From contig JACQHN010000295.1 of NCBI GenBank assembly GCA_016199015.1, forward strand, positions 1 to 6,960: DNA of 6,960 nt, in the 5' to 3' direction. This stretch comes from Nitrospira defluvii. Its GTDB lineage: Bacteria > Nitrospirota > Nitrospiria > Nitrospirales > Nitrospiraceae. Below, piece by piece: positions 1 through 6,123 of this stretch. The notes below the pieces were generated by a model. The model was not told where the DNA came from, did not search any database, and saw nothing but the letters and a program-made list of their open reading frames with translations. Position numbers and translations under genes: made by a program. Every line of letters begins with the position of its first letter. Position 1 is the first letter of the stretch.

Positions 1-1276
1 AGCCGCGGACGATCGGATCGGCGTTGTCTTTGGCAATCGTCTGCAACGCCTCCATGACGATCGCCTGATGCACAGGCCCCTCCAAAGCAGCCAAGAGGGA
101 GCAGAGTCCAGGGACCGTCTCCTTGTTCATCATGAGCAGGAGGGTAAGCAGACCTTCTGCTTTCGCATGGGGCGTTCGGTTCAGGTAGGTCCCGATGGCT
201 TTCAATCGTTCTGGGCTGGCCAATCCTTCGAACAGGCCGGCGACCTGCTGCTTGTGGGGCTTCGAAAGATCCGGACGAACCGCCTCGGTATCTTGTAACA
301 GGGTCAACACGGTTTCGAGCACCGTCCATTGCCCATTGCGAAGGAGCACGTCAAGGACACCATCCCACACCTCGAAGAGTTTGGTCAGCACGGCGGCGGA
401 TTGTTCGGACGCCAGCACGGCCGTTAAGACATCGAGGATGTAGAGCGTGGCATCGCGAGCGGTTTCCGTTTTGATTTCTTGCGTTAACGCCTCGAGCTCG
501 GGTTGAGAGACTTCATAACCGACGACACTGGCTTGGAAGCGTTGGTTCCTGGCGGTGCCGGCGCCCGTTGCCCCGCTGACCCCCTCCGGTGAGCCATTGT
601 CTTCGTTCCCAGGCGCGCCACCGTTGCGCTCTTTGCTACGGGACATCAGCGCGCGCTCGCGGTCGAGGATGTCGCGCAGTGACGTCACCGACATATTCAT
701 GTAGCCCTGGGTCTGCAATTCGAGTTCGTCGGAACCGAATCCGGAGGACCGGACCAGTTCTTCCGCAGTGACCAGGGTGATGGTGGAAAGATTCTTTGCC
801 CACAAGCGAGTGACGATATCGTCGTCGTCGTCTTCGTCGTTCTGTTCCGCTTCCGATCCTGTTTCGCGAGAAGAGGTTCCCCACAGGGCATCCAGGAAAA
901 ACGAGAGGTCGGCTTGGGTCAGCCCTTGGTGGAAGGTCAGTTCGCGAATCCCGTCCGAATACATTTTGAACGCGAAGCTGTCCCCGGTCGCATCACGTTC
1001 GGGTTCGTAGACGACTTCGTCTCTGAAGAACAGTTGGTTGCGTTGTACTAAAAACGCGAGGCGGGCGTGCTGTTCGAGATGCTGCGTCAGTTCGTCGTAA
1101 AACTGCTGGAAAAATCGCTGCGCCACAGGATTCTTCGTGCCGTATGTCCGTGCGGACTTGGCCGCCTTGTCGAGCAGTTTGAGCAACTGCTTGACTGCGG
1201 TCACCTCCGGATCGACGCCTTCCTTTACGAAGGGTACGATTGGAGTTCCTTCCTCGAAGGGCTTAGTAGATTCCAT
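1..1276 (-). CDS. HEAT-repeat-like helical protein, function unknown (3' end outside window)
   Basis: The reading frame is open from an ATG at 1276 to the left edge, about 425 codons, so the C-terminus is missing. An in-frame TGA lies about a dozen codons upstream of that ATG, with no other ATG or GTG between, so the start is well fixed, although the Shine-Dalgarno is weak. The product is soluble, with no signal peptide or membrane segment. An N-terminal region (about residues 25-175) contains a segment reading TYGTKNPVAQRFFQQFYDEL, then QLFFRDEVVY, a GIRELTF segment and an acidic run (EDDDD) before IVTRLWAKNL. From memory this resembles a family of large HEAT-repeat-domain proteins in Nitrospirota and deltaproteobacteria with no assigned function. 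A Gly/Asn/Ser-rich linker lies at about 215-242. After it come helical leucine-rich repeats typical of an alpha-solenoid. HEAT-type solenoids usually bind other proteins; no enzymatic motif is seen. The family assignment is moderately sure, the function is not known. Confidence 0.8.
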   Translation of the reverse strand, partial: MESTKPFEEGTPIVPFVKEGVDPEVTAVKQLLKLLDKAAKSARTYGTKNPVAQRFFQQFYDELTQHLEQHARLAFLVQRNQLFFRDEVVYEPERDATGDSFAFKMYSDGIRELTFHQGLTQADLSFFLDALWGTSSRETGSEAEQNDEDDDDDIVTRLWAKNLSTITLVTAEELVRSSGFGSDELELQTQGYMNMSVTSLRDILDRERALMSRSKERNGGAPGNEDNGSPEGVSGATGAGTARNQRFQASVVGYEVSQPELEALTQEIKTETARDATLYILDVLTAVLASEQSAAVLTKLFEVWDGVLDVLLRNGQWTVLETVLTLLQDTEAVRPDLSKPHKQQVAGLFEGLASPERLKAIGTYLNRTPHAKAEGLLTLLLMMNKETVPGLCSLLAALEGPVHQAIVMEALQTIAKDNADPIVRG

Positions 1277-1430
1277 ATGGTCCAGTCGTACCCCGAGGCT
1301 CTTTCTTCGTCAAGAAAATAGCCGCTCCGCGCAGACCCGGCTCATGCACGATCTCCTGATGGCCGGCGCAGCTTGATGGCCGAACCTCCTGCAATTGCGC
1401 CGTCTCATCTGAGAGGGTAGAATTCCGCCT
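1277..1430. promoter_or_regulatory. Divergent intergenic region between the HEAT-like gene and the hydrolase gene
   Basis: Both flanking genes start here and are transcribed outward, so promoters for both are expected. For the hydrolase a GAGAGGG ribosome-binding sequence lies at 1411-1417, which is 13 nt from the ATG and therefore rather far. On the minus strand TTGACG (1308-1313) is followed after 17 nt by TACGAC, a poor -10 match that would place the transcript start almost at the ATG. A 9-nt direct repeat, TGATGGCCG, occurs at 1357-1365 and 1374-1382 and might be an operator half-site. No convincing plus-strand sigma70 promoter was found. Confidence 0.3.
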
Positions 1431-2102
1431 ATGGACAGCGTACAGAACATCCCGCTCATTCTTTGTTTCGGTGATAGTCTCACTGCGGGGTATCAAACAC
1501 CCAGCCCCGCGCATCCTCACGCGGAGGAGACGCCCTATGGACAGGTGTTGCAGGAACGGCTCGGCCGCAAAGGACGGGTGGAGATCAGCGGGATCTGCGG
1601 TGAGGTGACCGGCGAAATGGTGTTACGCTTTCGCGCCGCCGTGCTTAATCGTCGTCCTCAGACGGTGATCATTCTCGGCGGAACGAATGACCTAGGGTGG
1701 AATGCAGAGCCTGCGGAGATCATGCGAAATCTCACCAAAATGTATGAATTGGCGAGGGCCGCCTCGATTGTTCCCGTCCCTGTGACTGTGCCTTCCATTC
1801 GTGTCGAGGTGGGCCAGGACAATTCCGAGGCCGCCTCCTGGCTCGCTGCGCATATTCAGCGGCGGCAGCGCTTAAATGCATTGATCGCGGACTATGCGGG
1901 GAGGAAAGGTCTGCCCTATTTCGATCTGTTCACTGCGACAGCCGAACCGGACTCACTCTTGCTTGCCGAACCCTACTCGAATGACGGACTCCATCTGACG
2001 ACGAGCGGCTACCACCTCTTCGGTCGGCTGCTCTATGAACAGTTGTTTTCCTCTCCTCCTGCTATTCCTCGCCTGACAGCCTCCAGCCCGGCTGGTTCAT
2101 GA
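1431..2102 (+). CDS. SGNH/GDSL-family hydrolase (esterase/lipase-like)
   Basis: This 223-residue protein has the conserved blocks of the SGNH hydrolase superfamily. Block I is FGDSLTAG with the nucleophile Ser16. Block II is in GICGEVTG, with Gly57 the likely oxyanion glycine. Block III is GGTNDLG with Asn86. Block V is DGLHLT with Asp185 and His188 completing the triad. The family hydrolyses ester or thioester bonds (arylesterases, TesA-type lysophospholipases, carbohydrate esterases); the substrate cannot be read from sequence. There is no signal peptide, so unlike TesA it is probably cytoplasmic. The C-terminal ~18 residues are Pro/Ser-rich and look like a disordered tail. The start follows a GAGAGGG ribosome-binding sequence at some distance. 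Its stop codon overlaps the next gene's start (ATGA), indicating a two-gene operon with the thioredoxin-like protein. The superfamily call is sure, the activity is not. Confidence 0.9.
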   Translation: MDSVQNIPLILCFGDSLTAGYQTPSPAHPHAEETPYGQVLQERLGRKGRVEISGICGEVTGEMVLRFRAAVLNRRPQTVIILGGTNDLGWNAEPAEIMRNLTKMYELARAASIVPVPVTVPSIRVEVGQDNSEAASWLAAHIQRRQRLNALIADYAGRKGLPYFDLFTATAEPDSLLLAEPYSNDGLHLTTSGYHLFGRLLYEQLFSSPPAIPRLTASSPAGS

Positions 2103-2413
2103 TCCGGGATGTCACTGATCGAGACTTTGCTCGTGTGGTCGAGCAGTCCGTGATGCCCGTGTTAGTCGAATTCTGGCAACCGGGCTGCGGGCACTGTCTC
2201 GCACTCTTGTCGCAGTTAGAACAATTGCAGCAGGAGGTAGGCCAGGCGATGATGATCGTGAAGATGAACGTCCAGGAAAACTTTCAGATTTCCGCTGAAC
2301 TCGAGATCAGTTCGCTGCCGGCGCTGGCACTGTTCGAGGGGGGAGCGTTTGTGCGGTTTATCGGAGGAATCGGCAAGAAGGACGAGATTCGAAAACAGCT
2401 GCCTATTCCGTAA
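2099..2413 (+). CDS. Thioredoxin-fold protein with CGHC active site
   Basis: This 104-residue protein is the usual length of a single-domain thioredoxin. The active site VEFWQPGCGHC carries the redox pair Cys30 and Cys33. Trp26 matches the conserved Trp of the thioredoxin FW motif, but the Trp normally just before the CxxC is Gly29. The buried Asp of classical thioredoxins is Glu24, and the dipeptide between the cysteines is Gly-His, as in protein disulfide isomerases, instead of Gly-Pro. The cis-proline is Pro74 in SSLPAL, followed by the LALFEGG strand and turn. CGHC usually gives a less reducing potential than CGPC, so thiol-disulfide exchange or isomerase-like chemistry is plausible; this is an inference from the family. 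No signal peptide or membrane anchor is present, so it is likely cytoplasmic. Its start overlaps the hydrolase stop and has no strong ribosome-binding site, which suggests translational coupling. Confidence 0.88.
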   Translation: MIRDVTDRDFARVVEQSVMPVLVEFWQPGCGHCLALLSQLEQLQQEVGQAMMIVKMNVQENFQISAELEISSLPALALFEGGAFVRFIGGIGKKDEIRKQLPIP

Positions 2414-2420
2414 GCCGCTT

Positions 2421-2595
2421 CGTCACTCGTCGTTCGTGAAACGTCGCTCGCCTCTCGTCCCCCCCAAAGAGCCTATGGCGTATAGCTCATAGCGTATGGT
2501 CCGAAATGGGGAGTGGGCATCTTTGGTGTCAGGTATAAGCCACGAGCTATACGCTCTTATCCCCAACGAGATACGCTTCACGGGTACCGAGAACG
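2421..2595. repeat. Nested imperfect inverted-repeat element between convergent genes
   Basis: The gap between the thioredoxin-like gene and zwf is built of paired arms. The inner arms are an 11-nt perfect inverted repeat, GCGTATAGCTC at 2478-2488 and GAGCTATACGC at 2544-2554, 55 nt apart. The outer arms match imperfectly: CGTGAAACGT (2435-2444) with ACGCTTCACG (2573-2582), 9 of 10 complementary, and TCTCGT (2453-2458) with ACGAGA (2566-2571). Related AGCGTAT and CTATGGCGTAT words recur inside. No ORF in it is credible. Such stacked direct and inverted words resemble dispersed intergenic repeats I associate from memory with Nitrospira genomes. No U-tract follows either arm, so a standard intrinsic terminator is not supported, although a folded RNA could still mark the ends of both convergent transcripts. 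Confidence 0.6.
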
Positions 2596-2622
2596 CTGCT
2601 GGCGGAATTTTTCAGTCTCCTG

Positions 2623-4167
2623 CTAGAGGACGCGCCAGCTGCGGCCATCATTCTGTACCATCCGTTCGGCTTCTACCGGACCCCAGGTTCCGGCAGGGTA
2701 CTCGGGCAACCAGCGAGCGTTCTGTTGCGCCCACCCATCGAGGATCTTTGTCACCCAGGCCCAGGATGCCTCCACGGCATCGCGGCGCATGAATCGCGAG
2801 GCGTCGCCGGCCATGACATCGAGCAACAGTCGTTCGTAGGCTTCCGGAGACGGGCGCCCGAACACATCGCTGTATTGGAAGTCCATTTCCACGGGGTGGG
2901 TTTGCGCGCGGGTGCCGGGGACTCGCGAGATGATGCGCAGAGAGAGGCCTTCGTCAGGCTGAATCCGCAAGGTCAGGACATTCGCCGGTTGGGGATGGGC
3001 GGGGTTCGTATTGAACAGGATTTGCGGAATGTCCTTAAACTGTACGGCGATTTCACTGGCTCGCTTGGGCAGAGCCTTGCCGGTGCGAAGGTAAAATGGT
3101 ACACCCGACCATCGCCAGTTTTCGACGAACGCTTTGACCGCCACATAGGTTTCCGTGGTGGAGTTCGGATTGACGCCTTTATCCCGTCGGTATCCCGGCA
3201 CCGGCTCGTCATGGGCGATGCCTTCCGCATATTGCGCCCGAACCGTATACTGCTCGACGTCCTTACCGGCAATGGGTCGGAGGCAGCGCAGGACTTCCAT
3301 TTTGGCATTGCGGACGACATTGGGATCGAGTGAGTAGGGCGGCTCCATCGCAACGAGACAGAGCAGTTGCAGCAGGTGATTCTGGATCATGTCCCGCAGG
3401 GCGCCGGCCTCCTCATAATAACTGGCCCTGGTCCCGACGCCCTCCGCTTCGCTGACGGTAATTTGGACATGATCGATGTATTTATGGTTCCAGATCGGTT
3501 CAAAAATACTGTTGGCGAAACGGACCACCATGAGGTTCTGGACTGTCTCCTTCCCCAGATAATGATCGATCCGAAATATCTGGGACTCATCGAAGACCTT
3601 GCCGGTCACTTCATTGATCTGCTGCGCGGAGGCCAGATCACGCCCCACCGGCTTTTCGACGATGATGCGCGCGTAGGGTGAGGCGGGCGCCGGCGGAGTC
3701 GCCAGGCCTGCCTGAGCCAGCCCTTCGCAGACTGAGGCAAAAGAACTTGGTGGGATACTCAGATAAAAAATGCGATTGCCGGGAAGCTGCATGCTGCGCT
3801 CAACCTGCTCGGCCTTGGCACGGAGTGCGCTGTAGGTCTTCGGATCGTCATTTTCACCTTGGATATAGAACAGGTGAGGTTCGAATGCGTGCCAGGTTTC
3901 CTGCACCAAGGCCTGCCGCGAATGCGTGATCACCCCTTCCCGCACGAGATTGCGGAATTCCTCATCGCTCATTGGTTTGCGGCCGAGTCCGATCACCGCA
4001 TACTTGGCCGGCAACAGACCGTCGAGGAGCAGGTTATAGACGGCCGGGATGAGGCGCCGTCGCGCGAGGTCACCGGAGCCGCCGAAAATGATCAGGGTGC
4101 ATGCCTCGACCGGAGTGACAGACTCGGGTAGGGGCTTGATGTCGACGGGAGTTGTGGGAGAGGACAT
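2623..4167 (-). CDS. zwf: Glucose-6-phosphate 1-dehydrogenase
   Basis: Zwf oxidises glucose-6-phosphate to 6-phospho-gluconolactone with reduction of NAD(P)+, the entry step of the oxidative pentose phosphate pathway. At 514 residues the protein is full length for the family. The N-terminal Rossmann domain carries FGGSGDLARR (28-37), a GGSGDL variant of the usual GASGDL. The strand end VIGLGRK (58-64) has Arg63 and Lys64, consistent with NADP binding. EKPVG is at 171-175. The substrate signature RIDHYLGKE is at 199-207 with Asp201, His202 and Lys206. QNH is at 262-264, with His264 as the catalytic base by family analogy, and RTGKALP at 361-367. It starts 26 bp after the gnd stop with only a weak ribosome-binding sequence, so it is probably co-transcribed with gnd and translated by coupling or reinitiation. 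No pgl lies immediately downstream; the next gene is convergent. The protein is soluble and cytoplasmic. Confidence 0.97.
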   Translation of the reverse strand: MSSPTTPVDIKPLPESVTPVEACTLIIFGGSGDLARRRLIPAVYNLLLDGLLPAKYAVIGLGRKPMSDEEFRNLVREGVITHSRQALVQETWHAFEPHLFYIQGENDDPKTYSALRAKAEQVERSMQLPGNRIFYLSIPPSSFASVCEGLAQAGLATPPAPASPYARIIVEKPVGRDLASAQQINEVTGKVFDESQIFRIDHYLGKETVQNLMVVRFANSIFEPIWNHKYIDHVQITVSEAEGVGTRASYYEEAGALRDMIQNHLLQLLCLVAMEPPYSLDPNVVRNAKMEVLRCLRPIAGKDVEQYTVRAQYAEGIAHDEPVPGYRRDKGVNPNSTTETYVAVKAFVENWRWSGVPFYLRTGKALPKRASEIAVQFKDIPQILFNTNPAHPQPANVLTLRIQPDEGLSLRIISRVPGTRAQTHPVEMDFQYSDVFGRPSPEAYERLLLDVMAGDASRFMRRDAVEASWAWVTKILDGWAQQNARWLPEYPAGTWGPVEAERMVQNDGRSWRVL

Positions 4168-4193
4168 GATCTGAGTTTCCGGTGGTTGAGGCG

Positions 4194-5087
4194 TCAGCGC
4201 CGGACGCTATGTCCGCCGAAGGCGTTGCGCAAGGCCGCCAGCATTTTTTCCGCGAAGGACTCTTCCTGCCGCGACCGAAATCTAGTGAACAACGCCGCAG
4301 TCAAGGTCGGAACCGGCACGTCCTTATCGATCGCATCTTGAATCATCCAGCGTCCTTCTCCTGAATCTTGCACATAGCCCTTCAGCTTTTCGAGTTTCGG
4401 ATCTTGTTTCAAGGCGCCGACGGCCAGTTCCAACAACCAGGATCGCACCACACTGCCATGCATCCATACATCGGCAATTTTGCCCAAGTCGAGGCGATAC
4501 TCGCTTTTCGCCATCAGCTCGAAGCCTTCGGCATACCCCTGCATCATGCTGTACTCAATGCCGTTGTGGACCATTTTCACGTAGTGGCCGGCGCCATGCG
4601 TTCCCATGTGCGCCCAGCCCTGTTCCGGTGCCAATGTCTGGAAGATCGGGGTCAATCGCTGAACCGGTTCGTTCTCGCCTCCGACCATGAGGCAGTACCC
4701 TACCGTTAGGCCCCATATCCCGCCGCTGGTTCCGACATCGACATAATGAATATCCTTTTTCTTCAACTCGGCGGCGCGGCGTGTATCGTCGTGGAACCGG
4801 GTATTGCCCCCGTCGATGATGGTATCGCCCGGTTGGAGCAAGGCAGCGATGGCGTGCACGGTTTCTTCAGTCGGGGCTCCCGACGGCACCATGACCCAGA
4901 CGGCACGCGGCGCCGCCAATTTTGACACGAGATCGCTCAGTGAGGAGGCGCCGACACATCCCTTGCTCTCAGCCTGCTTCACAACCTCGGGGGCGCGATC
5001 ATAGACTACGACGCGGTGCCGCCCCTGCTGCAAACGCGTCACCATGTTCATCCCCATCTTGCCGAGTCCGACAAATCCGAGTTCCAT
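4194..5087 (-). CDS. gnd: 6-phosphogluconate dehydrogenase, decarboxylating (short form, probably NAD-preferring)
   Basis: Gnd oxidatively decarboxylates 6-phosphogluconate to ribulose-5-phosphate and CO2. The 297-residue length fits the short-form enzymes (about 300 residues) rather than the ~470-residue E. coli type. The N-terminal Rossmann fold has GLGKMG (7-12). The second strand ends VVVYDR, with Asp30 where NADP-dependent forms carry Asn/Arg/Thr, which suggests NAD+ preference. DGGNT is at 92-96. The substrate loop GTSGGIWG is at 119-126. The catalytic segment GHYVKMVHNGIEY is at 167-179, with Lys171, Asn175 and Glu178 matching the family's catalytic lysine, asparagine and glutamate. 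GEGRW is at 243-247. The start has a good GAGAGGG ribosome-binding sequence 6 nt upstream (within 5094-5101). It is the first gene of a gnd-zwf pair that covers the two dehydrogenase steps of the oxidative pentose phosphate pathway. Confidence 0.96.
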   Translation of the reverse strand: MELGFVGLGKMGMNMVTRLQQGRHRVVVYDRAPEVVKQAESKGCVGASSLSDLVSKLAAPRAVWVMVPSGAPTEETVHAIAALLQPGDTIIDGGNTRFHDDTRRAAELKKKDIHYVDVGTSGGIWGLTVGYCLMVGGENEPVQRLTPIFQTLAPEQGWAHMGTHGAGHYVKMVHNGIEYSMMQGYAEGFELMAKSEYRLDLGKIADVWMHGSVVRSWLLELAVGALKQDPKLEKLKGYVQDSGEGRWMIQDAIDKDVPVPTLTAALFTRFRSRQEESFAEKMLAALRNAFGGHSVRR

Positions 5088-5121
5088 AGTTGACCCTCTC
5101 TGATAATGCGTGTGCGATGCC

Positions 5122-5147
5122 TAGTGCTGATAGCGTGTCAATCACTA
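5122..5147 (-). promoter_or_regulatory. Possible gnd control site: TTGACA box inside a TAGTG/CACTA dyad
   Basis: A perfect minus-strand -35 hexamer TTGACA (complement of 5136-5141) lies upstream of gnd. It sits inside a dyad with TAGTG at 5122-5126 and CACTA at 5143-5147. No good -10 hexamer occurs 16-18 nt downstream of the box; the sequence at 17 nt is ATCGCA. A complete sigma70 promoter is therefore not shown. The overlap could mean an activator- or repressor-dependent promoter for gnd-zwf, or it could be chance. Confidence 0.28.
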
Positions 5148-5190
5148 AGCCAGGCGACTGACCTGATGCTGCGCCGATGGTACCATGCTC

Positions 5191-5239
5191 GGACAGGAAC
5201 GCAAACGGATGCTCGCGTTCGAACGTAGAGGACCTGTCC
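5191..5239 (-). other. Potential stem-loop just downstream of the nucleotidyltransferase gene
   Basis: GGACAG (5191-5196) pairs with CTGTCC (5234-5239), and directly inside it GAACGC (5197-5202) pairs with GCGTTC (5215-5220). A 13-nt bulge remains on one side. A 10-nt palindrome CGTTCGAACG (5216-5225) offers a competing fold. The element begins 4 bp beyond the nucleotidyltransferase stop, where a transcript end is expected, but no T-run follows on the minus strand, so it does not qualify as a standard intrinsic terminator. It could be a 3' stabilising hairpin. Confidence 0.35.
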
Positions 5240-5242
5240 CTG

Positions 5243-6049
5243 TTAGTCCACGCGAGGTGGAAGAGGGATGTCGCGAAATAGGGTCTCGGCGAACCGCCGA
5301 CCGTACATGAGTCGTTCGTGGAGCGTGGCCGCACTCAGGAATTGGCCGGCCAGGTCGCCGAGCGCCGGATCGCGCGAGGCCAGGAACCGGAGGGTATCGA
5401 CCGGCGCCGTGAGCCACAGACCTCGGGTTCGAAAGAAGGCCGAGAGACAGTCTTGGAAAAAGATGTGCAGGAGGTATTGTGCGGTACTGGGTTTGTCGCG
5501 CAGGTCCTCGACCTTACCCAGCCAATGGAGACAGTCGGCTTTCAGACGGATGCGTTCATGAATGCTGGCCGCCGGGGGACCTTGGCGGAACCGTTGTGCG
5601 GCTTTGGCGATGAGCTGGGCGGCAATCTCCTCGTGATCAAACAGAATCCGTCCCTTGCGGAGCAAAGGAGCCAGGCGGGGCGAATGGTCGAGATCCTCAG
5701 CGACGGTTGTGTGCTCGCCGTAGCGAATGTCCACCAGCCGGTCGCCGACGCGGATCATTTCCTGTCCATCGGCCGGGCCCTTGACGAGGACGATGAGATC
5801 GATATCGCTATGGGCCGTCACGGCGCGCCGAGCCCCCGACCCGACGAGAATGACACACACCAAATCGCCGCCGCGCTTCGCGCGTACGTATTTGACCGCG
5901 ACGGCCAGGGCATCGTCGTAACCAGGCGGGGTGACCGCCGGAGGCATGTCCGGAGGTTCAGGAATGTCGAGCAGCTCAGCCTTCAATTCTTCGGATGAGG
6001 GAAGCGTCGGTGAAGGCTGGGGTGAAGAAGCAGCAAGTTGTGGTTCCAT
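5243..6049 (-). CDS. Nucleotidyltransferase-fold protein, substrate unknown
   Basis: This 268-residue protein has the signature of the DNA polymerase beta-like (MNT/kanamycin nucleotidyltransferase) superfamily. The motif is LVGSGARR...HSDIDLIVL with Gly70-Ser71 and the metal-binding pair Asp82 and Asp84. The third carboxylate is probably Asp107 in VDIRYG. All three acids are present, so the enzyme is probably active and transfers a nucleotide, commonly AMP, to an unidentified acceptor. Residues 1-43 are rich in Pro, Ser and Glu and look disordered. Residues ~140-268 are predicted helical (QYLLHIFFQDCLSAFFRTRGLW) and may hold the acceptor-binding domain. The ATG at 6049 is preceded by an in-frame TAG four codons upstream and by no clear ribosome-binding sequence. 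A later start such as Met35 is possible, because the fold itself begins after residue ~43. It lies 155 bp upstream of gnd in the same direction; a regulatory role toward that pair is speculative. Confidence 0.82.
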   Translation of the reverse strand: MEPQLAASSPQPSPTLPSSEELKAELLDIPEPPDMPPAVTPPGYDDALAVAVKYVRAKRGGDLVCVILVGSGARRAVTAHSDIDLIVLVKGPADGQEMIRVGDRLVDIRYGEHTTVAEDLDHSPRLAPLLRKGRILFDHEEIAAQLIAKAAQRFRQGPPAASIHERIRLKADCLHWLGKVEDLRDKPSTAQYLLHIFFQDCLSAFFRTRGLWLTAPVDTLRFLASRDPALGDLAGQFLSAATLHERLMYGRRFAETLFRDIPLPPRVD

Positions 6050-6070
6050 GGGTAGTGTCTATGTCCTAGA

Positions 6071-6094
6071 ACGTGTCAGGTTGCCTGCACACGT
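6071..6094. other. Short hairpin/dyad upstream of the nucleotidyltransferase gene
   Basis: ACGTGT (6071-6076) plus CAGG (6077-6080) pair with CCTG (6084-6087) and ACACGT (6089-6094). This gives a 10-bp stem with one bulged C and a 3-nt loop. It lies in the 74-bp gap between the 59-residue gene and the nucleotidyltransferase, ending 21 bp before the latter's start codon. On the minus strand no T-run follows, so a terminator is not supported. An operator dyad or a leader-RNA hairpin that limits read-through or translation is possible. Confidence 0.45.
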
Positions 6095-6123
6095 CGAATA
6101 TGTTGTTCAAGGGTGCCAAGCCA

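Noticed and set aside
818..840. Triplet-repeat tract (GTC/TTC) as a possible microsatellite or phase-variation site
   Set aside because: It encodes the acidic EDDDD run in frame; triplet changes would not shift the frame and the tract is short and impure.
636..891. Two overlapping minus-strand frames of 82 and 64 residues
   Set aside because: They are in other frames of the HEAT-like gene, which is continuously open through this stretch to the window edge.
1308..1313. TTGACG as the -35 of a promoter for the HEAT-like gene
   Set aside because: The hexamer at 17-nt spacing, TACGAC, matches only three of six -10 positions and would imply a leaderless transcript, so it is not annotated as a promoter on its own.
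2414..2622. Intrinsic terminator between the convergent genes
   Set aside because: Inverted repeats are present but no stable short hairpin is followed by a T-run on either strand, so I list a repeat element instead.
2496..2792. 98-residue plus-strand open frame starting in the repeat region
   Set aside because: It starts within the inverted-repeat element and runs into the antisense of zwf, with no ribosome-binding sequence or domain.
2725..3333. 202-residue plus-strand open frame
   Set aside because: It lies wholly antisense to zwf, has no recognisable domain, and its composition is that of reverse-read coding DNA.
5318..5998. 226-residue plus-strand open frame
   Set aside because: It is antisense to the nucleotidyltransferase, whose catalytic motifs are clear; no domain is seen in the antisense frame.
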